This document shows, piece after piece, positions 1 through 7,870 of a DNA stretch of 10,304 nucleotides (position 1 is its first letter; each line of letters starts with the position of its first letter). A model generated the notes under the pieces. It made no database searches, had not been told where the DNA came from, and saw only the letters and a list, made by a program, of their open reading frames with translations. This DNA comes from Atribacterota bacterium (GTDB lineage Bacteria > Atribacterota > Phoenicimicrobiia > Phoenicimicrobiales > Phoenicimicrobiaceae), in contig JAUVOA010000031.1 of the NCBI GenBank assembly GCA_030599445.1, positions 1 to 10,304 on the forward strand, written 5' to 3'. A program made the translations under genes and the position numbers.

Positions 1-1224
1 AGAATATAAAAGAGCAAGGCTTGCAGTCGAAAGTCCTAAATTGAGTTTCATAAAGAAACCCTGGACACCAAAATACATAGCTTCTCTTCTCTCTCCGGTT
101 TTTTTATAATCAACATCGCAAAGTTCAGAAAGTATTACATTAGGAATAATCATTAGAACTGCTGCGGGAAAGCCCATAAGTCCTACAAAAATCAGTCCCC
201 ATATCTTAGGATTAACCGGGGTGAGACCGGTGAGGGATAGAAAAATAGAAAATATTGAGAACAAACCAAGACTTATAATCATTATCGCTTTCTTTCCTCG
301 AATCCTTGCCAAAAATCCCACCAGCGGAAAACAGATTGCCGCAATGACAAAGAGGATAGTAAACATATTACTGGCAAATGCTTCATCAGCACCCATCAGT
401 GTAATTACAATAGGTATGGCAGATGAGCGGACAATATTAAAAAGAAACCATAGGGATATATTGGCAAAAAGGTAGATAATAAAAGCCTTATTCTTCACTG
501 TTTTTCTAAAGGAATCAACAAGGGGAACATTATTGGGTCTGGCATTGGAAAACCTTTTCTCGTCTACCGCAAATACAGCTGTATATAATAATAGTGCTCC
601 GAGAATAGCCAGACAAATAACCATTTTCCGGTAAGACTCTACATAATCAGTGTTCTGCCTAAATAAAGTTAAAAGAAGAGGTCCGCCAATCATTACCGCT
701 GCCGAACCAATTAGAGAAAAGTATCCTTGAGCTGTAGTTATGCCAATTCGAGCTTTTTCATTATGACCAAGTTCAGGGATTAAGGAAAGATAAGGAACAA
801 CATATACAGTAAAGAAAAAAAAGTATAAACCAAAAACAATAGCCAGGTAGATACCATTAATGAAAGAAGTATAAGGTGTGGGCGGGAAAAATATGAACAC
901 TGTAGATACTGCCAGGGGAAGTCCGCCTATAATAAGGAAAAATCTCCTTCTCCCAAATCTTGAGGTAGAACGGTCAGACCAGGAAGCTACCAGGGGATCT
1001 GCAACAGCATCTATTATCCTTCCAAAGAGCATCACTGCTCCCAACACAGTAATAATTCCCAAAAACCTCTCGTTCGAAACAAAAGGGATCATACCTTCTG
1101 CTACTCTCTCTTTGGGAGGAAGCAGAAAAACTATAGCAAAAGTCAACCAGATCGAATCTAACAATACCCATCCTGCTGTGGACAGGTTAAATAGAAAAAG
1201 TCTCTTACCTTTAAATTCTTCCAT
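1..1224 (-). CDS. GPH-family (MFS) sugar:cation symporter, 3' end cut by window edge
   Basis: This is a membrane transporter of the glycoside-pentoside-hexuronide:cation symporter family (MelB-like, MFS_2). It would import a glycoside or sugar with a cation. The frame is open from the ATG at 1224 to base 1, giving 408 visible residues without a stop, so roughly the last 30-60 residues of a typical member are missing. Many hydrophobic segments run through the protein. The cytoplasmic loop signature is clear near residues 68-94: GRIIDAVADPLVASWSDR followed by SRFGRRRFF. Further family marks are PYLSLIPEL in the middle and, near the visible end, GERREAMYFG followed by a Phe-Phe-Met-Lys. AAGGAG lies six bases before the ATG. 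The gene follows the carbon-nitrogen hydrolases after a 114-bp gap in which no clear promoter was seen, so cotranscription is possible. The substrate is unknown. The glycosidase-like gene upstream suggests a sugar or glycoside. Confidence 0.9.
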   Translation of the reverse strand, partial: MEEFKGKRLFLFNLSTAGWVLLDSIWLTFAIVFLLPPKERVAEGMIPFVSNERFLGIITVLGAVMLFGRIIDAVADPLVASWSDRSTSRFGRRRFFLIIGGLPLAVSTVFIFFPPTPYTSFINGIYLAIVFGLYFFFFTVYVVPYLSLIPELGHNEKARIGITTAQGYFSLIGSAAVMIGGPLLLTLFRQNTDYVESYRKMVICLAILGALLLYTAVFAVDEKRFSNARPNNVPLVDSFRKTVKNKAFIIYLFANISLWFLFNIVRSSAIPIVITLMGADEAFASNMFTILFVIAAICFPLVGFLARIRGKKAIMIISLGLFSIFSIFLSLTGLTPVNPKIWGLIFVGLMGFPAAVLMIIPNVILSELCDVDYKKTGERREAMYFGVQGFFMKLNLGLSTASLALLYS

Positions 1225-1338
1225 CTCTTTCTCCTTTCCCGGAATTTCTATTATTGTTATTCTAGTATTTCGTTTTCTTAGTATCTTTACATTTTATTCT
1301 GTCATTGTAATATTATTAAGGAAACGCTCTACTAGTTA

Positions 1339-2430
1339 TCAATTTATATTATAGGTTTTTTCAATATATTCCTTTTCGAATTCAACGTTTTTATCCTCGT
1401 GATACTCTGCTTTTTCTCTTGCCTCATACAATCTCTTTATATTTATATTAGCCGTTATCAGGTGATTTCCCTCATAAGAGGGAGATAAAGATAAAACTCC
1501 ATCTTTTTTTTCAGTCATTGATAAGGGAGCAAATATACCGGCCTTTCCGGTAAAATGCATCCCGGCAATCCATCCGTTTAAGGAAGATTTTAAACCATAT
1601 AGATATGATTCTTGCACCCTGGGCCAAATTCCCCTAAGAGCTTTCCATAAATTATATTCTTCTAAATTAGCAATAGGCAAAATAACCATATCTGCTCCTA
1701 TCTCTCTGGCAATACGGAAAGTCTCAAAGTAAGTTGCATCCATACAAAGAGGGCATACCAGTTTACCAAAAGGTAAAGAATACGCCTCCATTTTATTACC
1801 TCTTTTTATTCCTAATTTAACCTCAAAATCAGTAAGGTGCATTTTCTTTTGAGTCCCTATTAGATTTCCCTCCGGGTCAAAGAGAGAACCGGCATTATAA
1901 ATTGCTTCTTTCTCCTTTAAAATATAACTCCCCGAATAAATATATATTCCATATCCCTTTGCTAATAGAGAAACAATTCTTTTAATTCCCGCCTCTATTG
2001 GTTTGGCGACTCCTTTAAAAACAGTGATTAGAAAATGATTGTTCTCTTTTAAATGTGACTCATTCTCTCTATCTTTCTCTTTGTCTTTGTTTTTTATTGC
2101 TTTTTTATTTAAAATTTGATTTAAGCAGCTAAACCCGGGAATTAAACCGAATAAATCAAAAAAGTTATATTCGGGGAAGATAATCAGGTGGCTGTTGTCT
2201 TTTACCGCTTGCTCCATAAAACCACAAAGCATATCTATATATTTTTCTATACTATTTACCGGATAAATCTGCCTTTGAACACAGGATACCCGAAAGTCTT
2301 CTGGGTTAATATCTTTTGAAAGTTTTCTTCTTTCTATCCTTAATTGCTGGTAATATTTTTCTATTCTATCTAAAGAAATTTTTCTCTCTAACCATTTTTC
2401 AATTAAAAATTCCATGTTCACGACACTCAT
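1339..2430 (-). CDS. Carbon-nitrogen hydrolase (nitrilase superfamily), intact catalytic triad
   Basis: A cytoplasmic carbon-nitrogen hydrolase of 363 residues that probably cleaves an amide, nitrile or carbamoyl C-N bond; the substrate is unknown. The Glu-Lys-Cys triad is visible: E87 in IIFPEYN, K196 in TQKKMHL and C229 in PLCMDATYF. The protein is longer than the usual 260-300 residues. About 45 residues precede the domain, and a highly charged stretch (about 108-130, rich in Lys, Asp, Glu and Asn) sits inside it, probably a surface loop. The start ATG overlaps the stop of the upstream paralogue as ATGA, which suggests translational coupling. GAGGA lies only two bases before this ATG, so the in-frame GTG at codon 4 or ATG at codon 6 could be the true start. 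The C-terminal part (GIWPRVQ, LNGW, APLSMTEKKDG) aligns clearly with the upstream gene, so the two are tandem duplicates. Confidence 0.88.
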   Translation of the reverse strand: MSVVNMEFLIEKWLERKISLDRIEKYYQQLRIERRKLSKDINPEDFRVSCVQRQIYPVNSIEKYIDMLCGFMEQAVKDNSHLIIFPEYNFFDLFGLIPGFSCLNQILNKKAIKNKDKEKDRENESHLKENNHFLITVFKGVAKPIEAGIKRIVSLLAKGYGIYIYSGSYILKEKEAIYNAGSLFDPEGNLIGTQKKMHLTDFEVKLGIKRGNKMEAYSLPFGKLVCPLCMDATYFETFRIAREIGADMVILPIANLEEYNLWKALRGIWPRVQESYLYGLKSSLNGWIAGMHFTGKAGIFAPLSMTEKKDGVLSLSPSYEGNHLITANINIKRLYEAREKAEYHEDKNVEFEKEYIEKTYNIN

Positions 2431-3275
2431 CTTCCTCTAAACATTTTCATCTGCTGATAAAATTCTCGATTCAATTTGGATAACACATCAAATTTGGAAA
2501 TAGCCTTTCTTCTCTTCTTGTTATCCAACTCATTAATTATTAAGCTTTGCTGTTCACTGCTTCTCTCTAAATATCCATCTCTCTCTTCAGTCATTTCCAG
2601 AGGGGCATGGATAACCGATTCCCCCCAAAAACTCTGCTCTCCCAGGAATCCATTAAATCCACTCTCTACTGCAAAAAATTGATTCTGTTGGACTTCTTGC
2701 CACATACCACTTACCTGTAAAGCCCGATTTTTTTCTCCTGTAAAACCTACCGGAGATAGAACAATATCCGCACCTTTTAAAGCTGCCATCCTGGAAACCT
2801 GAGGATAAAAAATATCGGTGGATATTATTAGCGCGATGTTCCAATCCTTTATTTTTTTAAATTCAATCTTTGTTCCCCGGGAAAATCCTAATTCTTTTTC
2901 CCAGCGGGCTAAATAAATTTGACGTTGTTTAAGCTGGACTTCACCATTTATTATCAAAGTGGATTCATGATAGATATTGTTTTTTTCTTTTTGCCAATAA
3001 CTTCCCGGACAAATTGCTATCTTATAGTTTTGAGATAATTCTTTAATCTGTTCGATATATTTCCCGGAATCTGCTTCCACTATTAAACTACGTATACTCG
3101 TATCCGGGTAGCTCAGTTGTTGAAAAAAACACCCCGTAAATCCGGGAAATACTATTATACCAACCTGTCCTTCTATTGCTTTTTCCAGATATTTCTTTAT
3201 TTTACGCACTAAAATTTTTGGTTTATCTATCCTCTTCCATTCATTTTTTTGCCATTCTACTGAGGCTACCTTCAT
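2427..3275 (-). CDS. Carbon-nitrogen hydrolase paralogue lacking all three catalytic residues (pseudoenzyme)
   Basis: A 282-residue protein with the whole carbon-nitrogen hydrolase domain but none of the catalytic residues. Aligned to the next gene, the Glu is Gly45 (IIVFPGFTG), the Lys is Gln119 (KQRQIYL) and the Cys is Ser152 (LIISTDIFY). The codons read GGA, CAA and TCC, with no frame damage. The fold-bearing parts are kept: CPGSYW, the LGFSRGTKIE turn, KGADIVLSPV, GMWQEVQQ and HAPLEMTEERDG, the last matching APLSMTEKKDG in its neighbour. The reading frame is intact and lies between two genes it touches: its ATG directly follows the TAA of the glycosidase-like gene, and its TGA overlaps the next ATG. 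AGGA lies four bases before the start. It is probably a structural or regulatory partner of the active paralogue, or a binding protein. That role is inferred; nitrilase-fold proteins do form oligomers. A new chemistry using Ser152 is less likely. Confidence 0.87.
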   Translation of the reverse strand: MKVASVEWQKNEWKRIDKPKILVRKIKKYLEKAIEGQVGIIVFPGFTGCFFQQLSYPDTSIRSLIVEADSGKYIEQIKELSQNYKIAICPGSYWQKEKNNIYHESTLIINGEVQLKQRQIYLARWEKELGFSRGTKIEFKKIKDWNIALIISTDIFYPQVSRMAALKGADIVLSPVGFTGEKNRALQVSGMWQEVQQNQFFAVESGFNGFLGEQSFWGESVIHAPLEMTEERDGYLERSSEQQSLIINELDNKKRRKAISKFDVLSKLNREFYQQMKMFRGR

Positions 3276-5072
3276 TTATTCCTGCTCTCCCTCCTCAATT
3301 AAAATATGATAGAGAGAATAAGCCAGATACCCACAGCCGGAAGCAAACCCGACTCCGGTCTTTGCTTCTCCTGAATCTTTATCAACGCTCTCCGCCAGAA
3401 GACCATAGTCCATATTCGCATTCTTTAACCATTTTAGTGCCACATTTGATAATAATGGATTTAGAATACTCCCGCATAGCCCCAGCCCTGAAGGAGTATG
3501 GGGATGATGGTCACAAGCCAGTTCATTTATTCTGGCATTTTCAAAGTAATAAGGGTTGCAAGAAGAATAATAATAATCAATAGTATTTTTAAATATCGGG
3601 TTATCTTTATCTACAAATCTATAAAAATAAAGAGTTCCTAAACTCCCGGGAGGGTCATTATATAATCTAAAATTTCCCTTCCCATCAGTAGACCATAAAA
3701 ATATTTTCTTTCCTTCTATTTCCTTAACTAAATATTTATAGATCCCTTTATGAATGTTTTCTATTCTTTGATTTATAAGCTGTGCTTTTTTTATCTTCCC
3801 TTTCTTTAATAAAATATCTCTCAAATTCTGCAATCCCCGCCATAGAATAACATTATCAATAGTAACTAAAGGATATTTTGCGGGGTCATCAGAAGGGAGC
3901 AGGAAAGTTTTATATAGTCCGGTTTGGGGATGATACTCTCTTTCTATCCGCTCAAATACTTCTTCCAGAGCTCTTATTAACGCATCATTAAAAAAGTGGT
4001 CTTCCGGGTTATCTAAAAGAATAAAATAACTGGCTGCTTCATCCAGCTCAAAACCGGGATACAAAACGGTACCATCAATATAATGGGCATGATCTCCCGG
4101 ATTTTTACTGTGCATCAGGATCATTTCTCTTGCCAAATGTTGATATAATTGAGGACAAACTAATTTGATAGCAGGAAGAGACCATAAAAAACAATCTCTT
4201 TCCCAAAATGCTCCCGATACATAATAACGAGGACTTCTCGAAGTTAATGCCAGATATCTATCGCTCCCCATATCCTTGGCTATAGAGTAAAAATAATTAA
4301 AAAATAGATTTTCATTTAACCTGGCTTCCAATGCAGGGTCTTTGGGATAGGGAATGGTTTTTTCCTTCAGCCAATCCAGAAATTCATTGTAGATTCCGCT
4401 ATATCCTTTTCTTTTCAAGTGAATAAGAGTAGTAGAGGCACCATCCGGGTCATAATTTACAGCTATATAAAAACAATTTTTATTTTGGCAGGATATTTTT
4501 AAATTTATCGTTTGTTTTTCTTTAAAATCATCAACTTCAAAATCTTTATCTCCACCAAAAGCTAAAGCCAACGAAACTCCTGAAGAAAAAATATTAGCTA
4601 CCGGATTGCCCAGCCATTTATCTCTTTGTATTATTTTTTTAGTGTCTATCTTGTGAGAATCAAATCGTAATAAACATACCTGTTTTAAATCAAAAAATAA
4701 AGAAATATCAATTTCTTCTGAACTTTCAAAGCAATAGATTAAGCCCTTTTCCTTAAGATCGGTAAATATTTTTCCGATTACCCTCATACCACCTTTTAAA
4801 AAAAAATCTAAACGGGGTAAATAATACTGTTCTTTATAGACATCTATTTTTTCTATTTCAATTTCTTTTCCTTTATGGTAAAAATGTGGTGTAAATAAAT
4901 TTGGGTCTCCTTTTAATTCTATTAAAGCTTTATTAGAAAGAGATACCACATTTATATTTTTAATAGCACCATTTTGGCAATCAATAATAGGTACACTCAG
5001 GTAATGATTCCCGGCATACAAAACTTGCTCATTTTTTACTATTTCTTTAGATCTGGTAATAATTTTATTCAT
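3276..5072 (-). CDS. Putative glycoside hydrolase of the (alpha/alpha)6 six-hairpin type
   Basis: A 598-residue protein without an evident signal peptide, so probably cytoplasmic. Residues 1 to about 240 look like a beta-rich N-terminal domain. Residues from about 245 on are helical with the look of a six-hairpin glycosidase toroid (glucoamylase, glycogen-debranching C-terminal domain, GH125-like). Supporting stretches are SGAFWERDCFLW (286-297), YPGFELDEAASYF (338-350), TIDNVILWRGL (404-414), NDPPGSLGTLYFYR (472-485), CDHHPHTPSGLGL (520-532) and GLLAESVD followed by GFASGCGYLAYSLY near the end. Asp/Glu in WERD and ELDE are candidates for catalysis, but I cannot assign acid and base. The family is unassigned, and a glycosidase or phosphorylase acting on a small glycoside are both possible. 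Its TAA directly abuts the ATG of the pseudo-hydrolase, and tldE ends 73 bases upstream. The start region is unusual and is listed separately. Confidence 0.68.
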   Translation of the reverse strand: MNKIITRSKEIVKNEQVLYAGNHYLSVPIIDCQNGAIKNINVVSLSNKALIELKGDPNLFTPHFYHKGKEIEIEKIDVYKEQYYLPRLDFFLKGGMRVIGKIFTDLKEKGLIYCFESSEEIDISLFFDLKQVCLLRFDSHKIDTKKIIQRDKWLGNPVANIFSSGVSLALAFGGDKDFEVDDFKEKQTINLKISCQNKNCFYIAVNYDPDGASTTLIHLKRKGYSGIYNEFLDWLKEKTIPYPKDPALEARLNENLFFNYFYSIAKDMGSDRYLALTSRSPRYYVSGAFWERDCFLWSLPAIKLVCPQLYQHLAREMILMHSKNPGDHAHYIDGTVLYPGFELDEAASYFILLDNPEDHFFNDALIRALEEVFERIEREYHPQTGLYKTFLLPSDDPAKYPLVTIDNVILWRGLQNLRDILLKKGKIKKAQLINQRIENIHKGIYKYLVKEIEGKKIFLWSTDGKGNFRLYNDPPGSLGTLYFYRFVDKDNPIFKNTIDYYYSSCNPYYFENARINELACDHHPHTPSGLGLCGSILNPLLSNVALKWLKNANMDYGLLAESVDKDSGEAKTGVGFASGCGYLAYSLYHILIEEGEQE

Positions 5073-5096
5073 ATCTTATTCATTTAAATCCCTTTG
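5062..5096 (-). promoter_or_regulatory. Duplicated start region with a four-codon mini-ORF before the glycosidase-like gene
   Basis: On the minus strand an 11-base unit occurs twice in a row, ATGAATAAGAT (5083-5073) and ATGAATAAAAT (5072-5062), with one mismatch. The good ribosome site AAAGGGA (5095-5089) is spaced correctly for the first ATG but 17 bases from the second, which opens the long frame. The first ATG gives only Met-Asn-Lys-Ile and then a TGA that overlaps the real start as ATGA. The sequence therefore suggests a mini-ORF whose termination could feed reinitiation at the main gene. It may equally be a chance duplication that weakens translation. Confidence 0.5.
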
Positions 5097-5145
5097 ATAT
5101 TCTAGTTCCTTTATTAGAATACATCTGGATTAAATAAGCCTTTAA

Positions 5146-6459
5146 TTATTTTTTAGCAGAAACAGATAGAGATTTTAGATAGATATGAGGAAATTTATAT
5201 TTTCCTCCTATCCATTTCGCTTTATCCCCCAAAGCAACTATATTTTTTAATTCTTCTATGGCATTACCCGCAATCATAACATCCTTAACCCTCCCTACTA
5301 TTTTGCCCTTTTCTATTTTATAGCCCAGCTGCACATTATTAGAAAAGGCGCCACTTATTATATTCCCCTGCCCCAGTCCAAGAACCTGGTCTATAACTAT
5401 CCCTTCCGAAATATCTTTAATCATCTCTGAAAAAGAAACTTTTCCTTCCTCCACTACCAGGTTACTTATGCCGGGAATGGGTTCGCTTTGTATCCCTGCT
5501 CTTAAACCATTTCCGGTACTCCCAACCCCGGCCATTCCCGCTGTCTGTAAATCATAATAAAAATTCTTAATTTCTCCTTTTTCTACCAAAGGAACCCGTT
5601 TCATTTCTATTCCCTCATCATCAAAAGGAGCACTACCCAAAGCAAAATCTATAGTACCATCACTATAAAAAGTTAACAGATCACTCCATAATTTCTTGTT
5701 TTTCCGGGAAGCTAAAGGAGATATTTTCTTCAAAACCATCTTTCCATTTAAACCACTAATTATGGGGAGAATCAAGACCAAAGCTGCCTTTGGGGTAAAG
5801 ATAACCGGCATCTTCCCGCTTTCTACAGGTACAATTTTATCTCCCCATTTTAAATTTTCAATTATCTCAGAGGTCAATTCCTTAGCATCAAGATTGTCTT
5901 TTCCCGACTCAAGAGAAGACTCAATTATCAACATATCTTGATCTTCGATTTGTTGAGCCATCACCGAATAGACAATTGCAGTCTTATTGTAAGAAAAATT
6001 CCCTCCCTTGGAATTTAGATATTCTATCTCGGTATAATCTTTTAAAATAGTGATATCGTAACGTAATTTTCGATTGAAATCCTTCATTTTCTCTATAATA
6101 TCTTCGCCTACTTTTACCATCTCTTCAATACTTTTATCTACCACTTCTTTATCATATACATTTATTTTTTCTTTCCTACTTCTTTTGGTCTCTCTTGAAA
6201 AATCAAAAGAAGCCGTTGAACCAAATTCAGAAGTAGCCACTGCCTTCTCAACTATCAAATCAAAGTCTTCATTTCCTGTAGATGAAGAGAATCCTATCCT
6301 CCCTTTATTTATCACTCGCAATGCTTTCCCTTCACTCTCAAAAATATCGATAGATTTTAATCTATTTACCTCAAAATTTACCGGAATAGTCTTGCTCTTG
6401 GCTTCAAATAGCTCAGCTGAGTCTACTTCCTTGCAGACTTGTTGTAACAATTTTTCCAT
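5146..6459 (-). CDS. tldE: TldE/PmbA, non-catalytic partner of the TldD/TldE protease
   Basis: This 437-residue cytoplasmic protein is the second subunit of the TldD/TldE peptidase, which in E. coli matures microcin B17 and degrades unfolded peptides and the antitoxin CcdA. The family architecture is visible: an N-terminal domain ending near GRIGFSSSTGNEDFD (53-67), a middle domain, and a C-terminal part with GVGSTGNGLRAG (311-322), GNIISGAFSNNVQLGY (365-380) and IAGNAIEEL (396-404). Where TldD has HEAFGH, this protein reads roughly LVLILPIISGLNG (228-239) and has no metal ligands, as expected of TldE. Its ATG lies one base after the tldD stop. A strong AGGAGGT inside the last tldD codons is spaced seven bases from it, so the two subunits are made together. 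The length is close to the E. coli protein (about 450). No precursor peptide gene was seen next to it. Confidence 0.93.
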   Translation of the reverse strand: MEKLLQQVCKEVDSAELFEAKSKTIPVNFEVNRLKSIDIFESEGKALRVINKGRIGFSSSTGNEDFDLIVEKAVATSEFGSTASFDFSRETKRSRKEKINVYDKEVVDKSIEEMVKVGEDIIEKMKDFNRKLRYDITILKDYTEIEYLNSKGGNFSYNKTAIVYSVMAQQIEDQDMLIIESSLESGKDNLDAKELTSEIIENLKWGDKIVPVESGKMPVIFTPKAALVLILPIISGLNGKMVLKKISPLASRKNKKLWSDLLTFYSDGTIDFALGSAPFDDEGIEMKRVPLVEKGEIKNFYYDLQTAGMAGVGSTGNGLRAGIQSEPIPGISNLVVEEGKVSFSEMIKDISEGIVIDQVLGLGQGNIISGAFSNNVQLGYKIEKGKIVGRVKDVMIAGNAIEELKNIVALGDKAKWIGGKYKFPHIYLKSLSVSAKK

Positions 6460-6460
6460 C

Positions 6461-7831
6461 TCATCTACCTCCTACTACTACTTTTTTTATCCTGAGATGG
6501 GGACTACCCCAAGAGACTGGTAGGGGGTTTTGACCCGCTTTTCCGCATCCCCCGCCGGATTCAATCATCTTTAAATCATTTCCTACTCCCTCAATATTAA
6601 GAAGAGTGGTAAACAAATTCCCACTTAAAACTACATCCTTAACCGGATCGGTAATCTCCCCATCTCTTATCATAAAACCTTCCCCGGCACTAAAAGTAAA
6701 CGTCTCAAAGGTGGTCATCCCTCCATAGCAATCTTTGGCATAAATTCCTTTTTTTATTCCGGATAATAAATCTTTAAAAGGAGTATCTCCATTTTCGACA
6801 TAAGTATTGGTCATTCGAACAATGGGTTTGAAGCGATAATTGAGTGCACGGGCATTTCCGGTGGGTTCTTCCCCCATTTTAGCAGCAGTCTCTCGCGAAT
6901 GGAGTCTGCCTGCCAGGATTCCATCTTTTATCAGATAATTTTTCTTTGTTCTCACACCTTCATCATCATATTTGGCAGAACCTAACAAATCCGGAGTAGA
7001 ACCATCATCAACTACATTGAGTTTGGGTGAGCCAAATTTCTTCCCTAATTTCATTAAACCACTCATCCTCTCGTCTTCATATAAAAAATCGGCTTCACTA
7101 AGATGTCCAAAGGCCTCATGTATAAAAACCCCGCCTAATGTCTGATCTAATATGACTGTATATTCTCCACCTTCCACTGGCTGTGCTTTAAGAAGATTGA
7201 TTGCCCGAAAAGCTGCTCTTTGTGCTTTAGTGGAAATTTTTTCCATTATTCCAAAACCCTTGGTGCTTCCGACAGTTTCATTGGCCATCTGAACATTGTC
7301 CTCCTCTCGAGCTATGGCAGTAAAACGCGCACTTAAAAATGGTTTTTCCTGTTCGACATAACTACCTTCAGAATTAGCAAAATAAATAGTAGAAAATCTG
7401 TCGGAATAGATTACATTAGAGGATTGGATCAGAGGATTGGATTTCATAATGATATTATTATAATTTTCCATTAAATCCTTCTTCTCTCTCAAACTAATCT
7501 GGCGAAAATCCTTATCTAATTCTCGGTTAATTATTTCCACAACTGGTGAAATAACGGCCAATTTACTCTCTTCTTTACCGATTAAACTCGCCACCTTAAT
7601 TGCCTCTCTAACTTTTTCTTCTAAATCATCAAACTGATTAAAGGAAACAAAACCCCATCCCCCTTTTACCAGGGCACGGACATTTCCTCCTGCCTGCTGG
7701 GAACAATTTATTTTTTCTAATTTCTCCCCCTGAAAATGAATGGTAGTGGCTTCTTTCTTTTCCGCCCTTATCTCGATATAATCTGCACTATTTTTTCTAT
7801 TTTTCAAAGCCTTTTCAAAAATTTCTCTCAT
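6461..7831 (-). CDS. tldD: TldD, zinc-dependent catalytic subunit of the TldD/TldE protease
   Basis: A 456-residue cytoplasmic metallopeptidase subunit. The zinc motif HExxxH is plain at H238-E239-A-F-G-H243, in FIHEAFGHLSEADFL. The C-terminal family motif is also there: ESGGGCGKAGQNPLPVSWGSP (424-444), with Cys429 as the expected further zinc ligand. Other family stretches are AKYDDEGVRTK (286-296), SRETAAKMGEEPTGNAR (312-328) and YGGMTTFETFTFSAGEGFMI (369-388). In the known complex TldD supplies the active site and TldE helps form the channel that admits unfolded peptide chains. The start ATG has AAAGGAG nine bases upstream. The gene begins 39 bases after the HD-domain gene ends and is followed one base later by tldE. 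All motifs look intact, so the protease should be active. Confidence 0.96.
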   Translation of the reverse strand: MREIFEKALKNRKNSADYIEIRAEKKEATTIHFQGEKLEKINCSQQAGGNVRALVKGGWGFVSFNQFDDLEEKVREAIKVASLIGKEESKLAVISPVVEIINRELDKDFRQISLREKKDLMENYNNIIMKSNPLIQSSNVIYSDRFSTIYFANSEGSYVEQEKPFLSARFTAIAREEDNVQMANETVGSTKGFGIMEKISTKAQRAAFRAINLLKAQPVEGGEYTVILDQTLGGVFIHEAFGHLSEADFLYEDERMSGLMKLGKKFGSPKLNVVDDGSTPDLLGSAKYDDEGVRTKKNYLIKDGILAGRLHSRETAAKMGEEPTGNARALNYRFKPIVRMTNTYVENGDTPFKDLLSGIKKGIYAKDCYGGMTTFETFTFSAGEGFMIRDGEITDPVKDVVLSGNLFTTLLNIEGVGNDLKMIESGGGCGKAGQNPLPVSWGSPHLRIKKVVVGGR

Positions 7832-7870
7832 TATTACTTTCTCCTTTAGTTTAGTTGGATAGTTTCCTGG

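Noticed and set aside
1270..1330. Possible promoter for the transporter (TTGATA with an AT-rich stretch 17 bases on, minus strand)
   Set aside because: The would-be -10 box TTAATA matches the consensus poorly, and the better TAATAT is 21 bases from the -35. In AT-rich DNA this is expected by chance.
878..1354. 158-codon plus-strand frame opposite the transporter
   Set aside because: It lies antisense to a clearly recognised GPH transporter whose family motifs are all on the minus strand. It has no convincing ribosome site and resembles no known protein.
2653..2844. 63-codon minus-strand frame inside the pseudo-hydrolase gene, as a sign of a frameshift
   Set aside because: The main frame is continuous across the region and keeps the fold motifs on both sides, so the alternative frame is a shadow.
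5073..5145. A RiPP precursor gene between tldE and the glycosidase-like gene
   Set aside because: TldD/TldE prompted the search, but this gap of 73 bases holds only a four-codon frame, and no small gene with a leader and core was seen elsewhere in the block.
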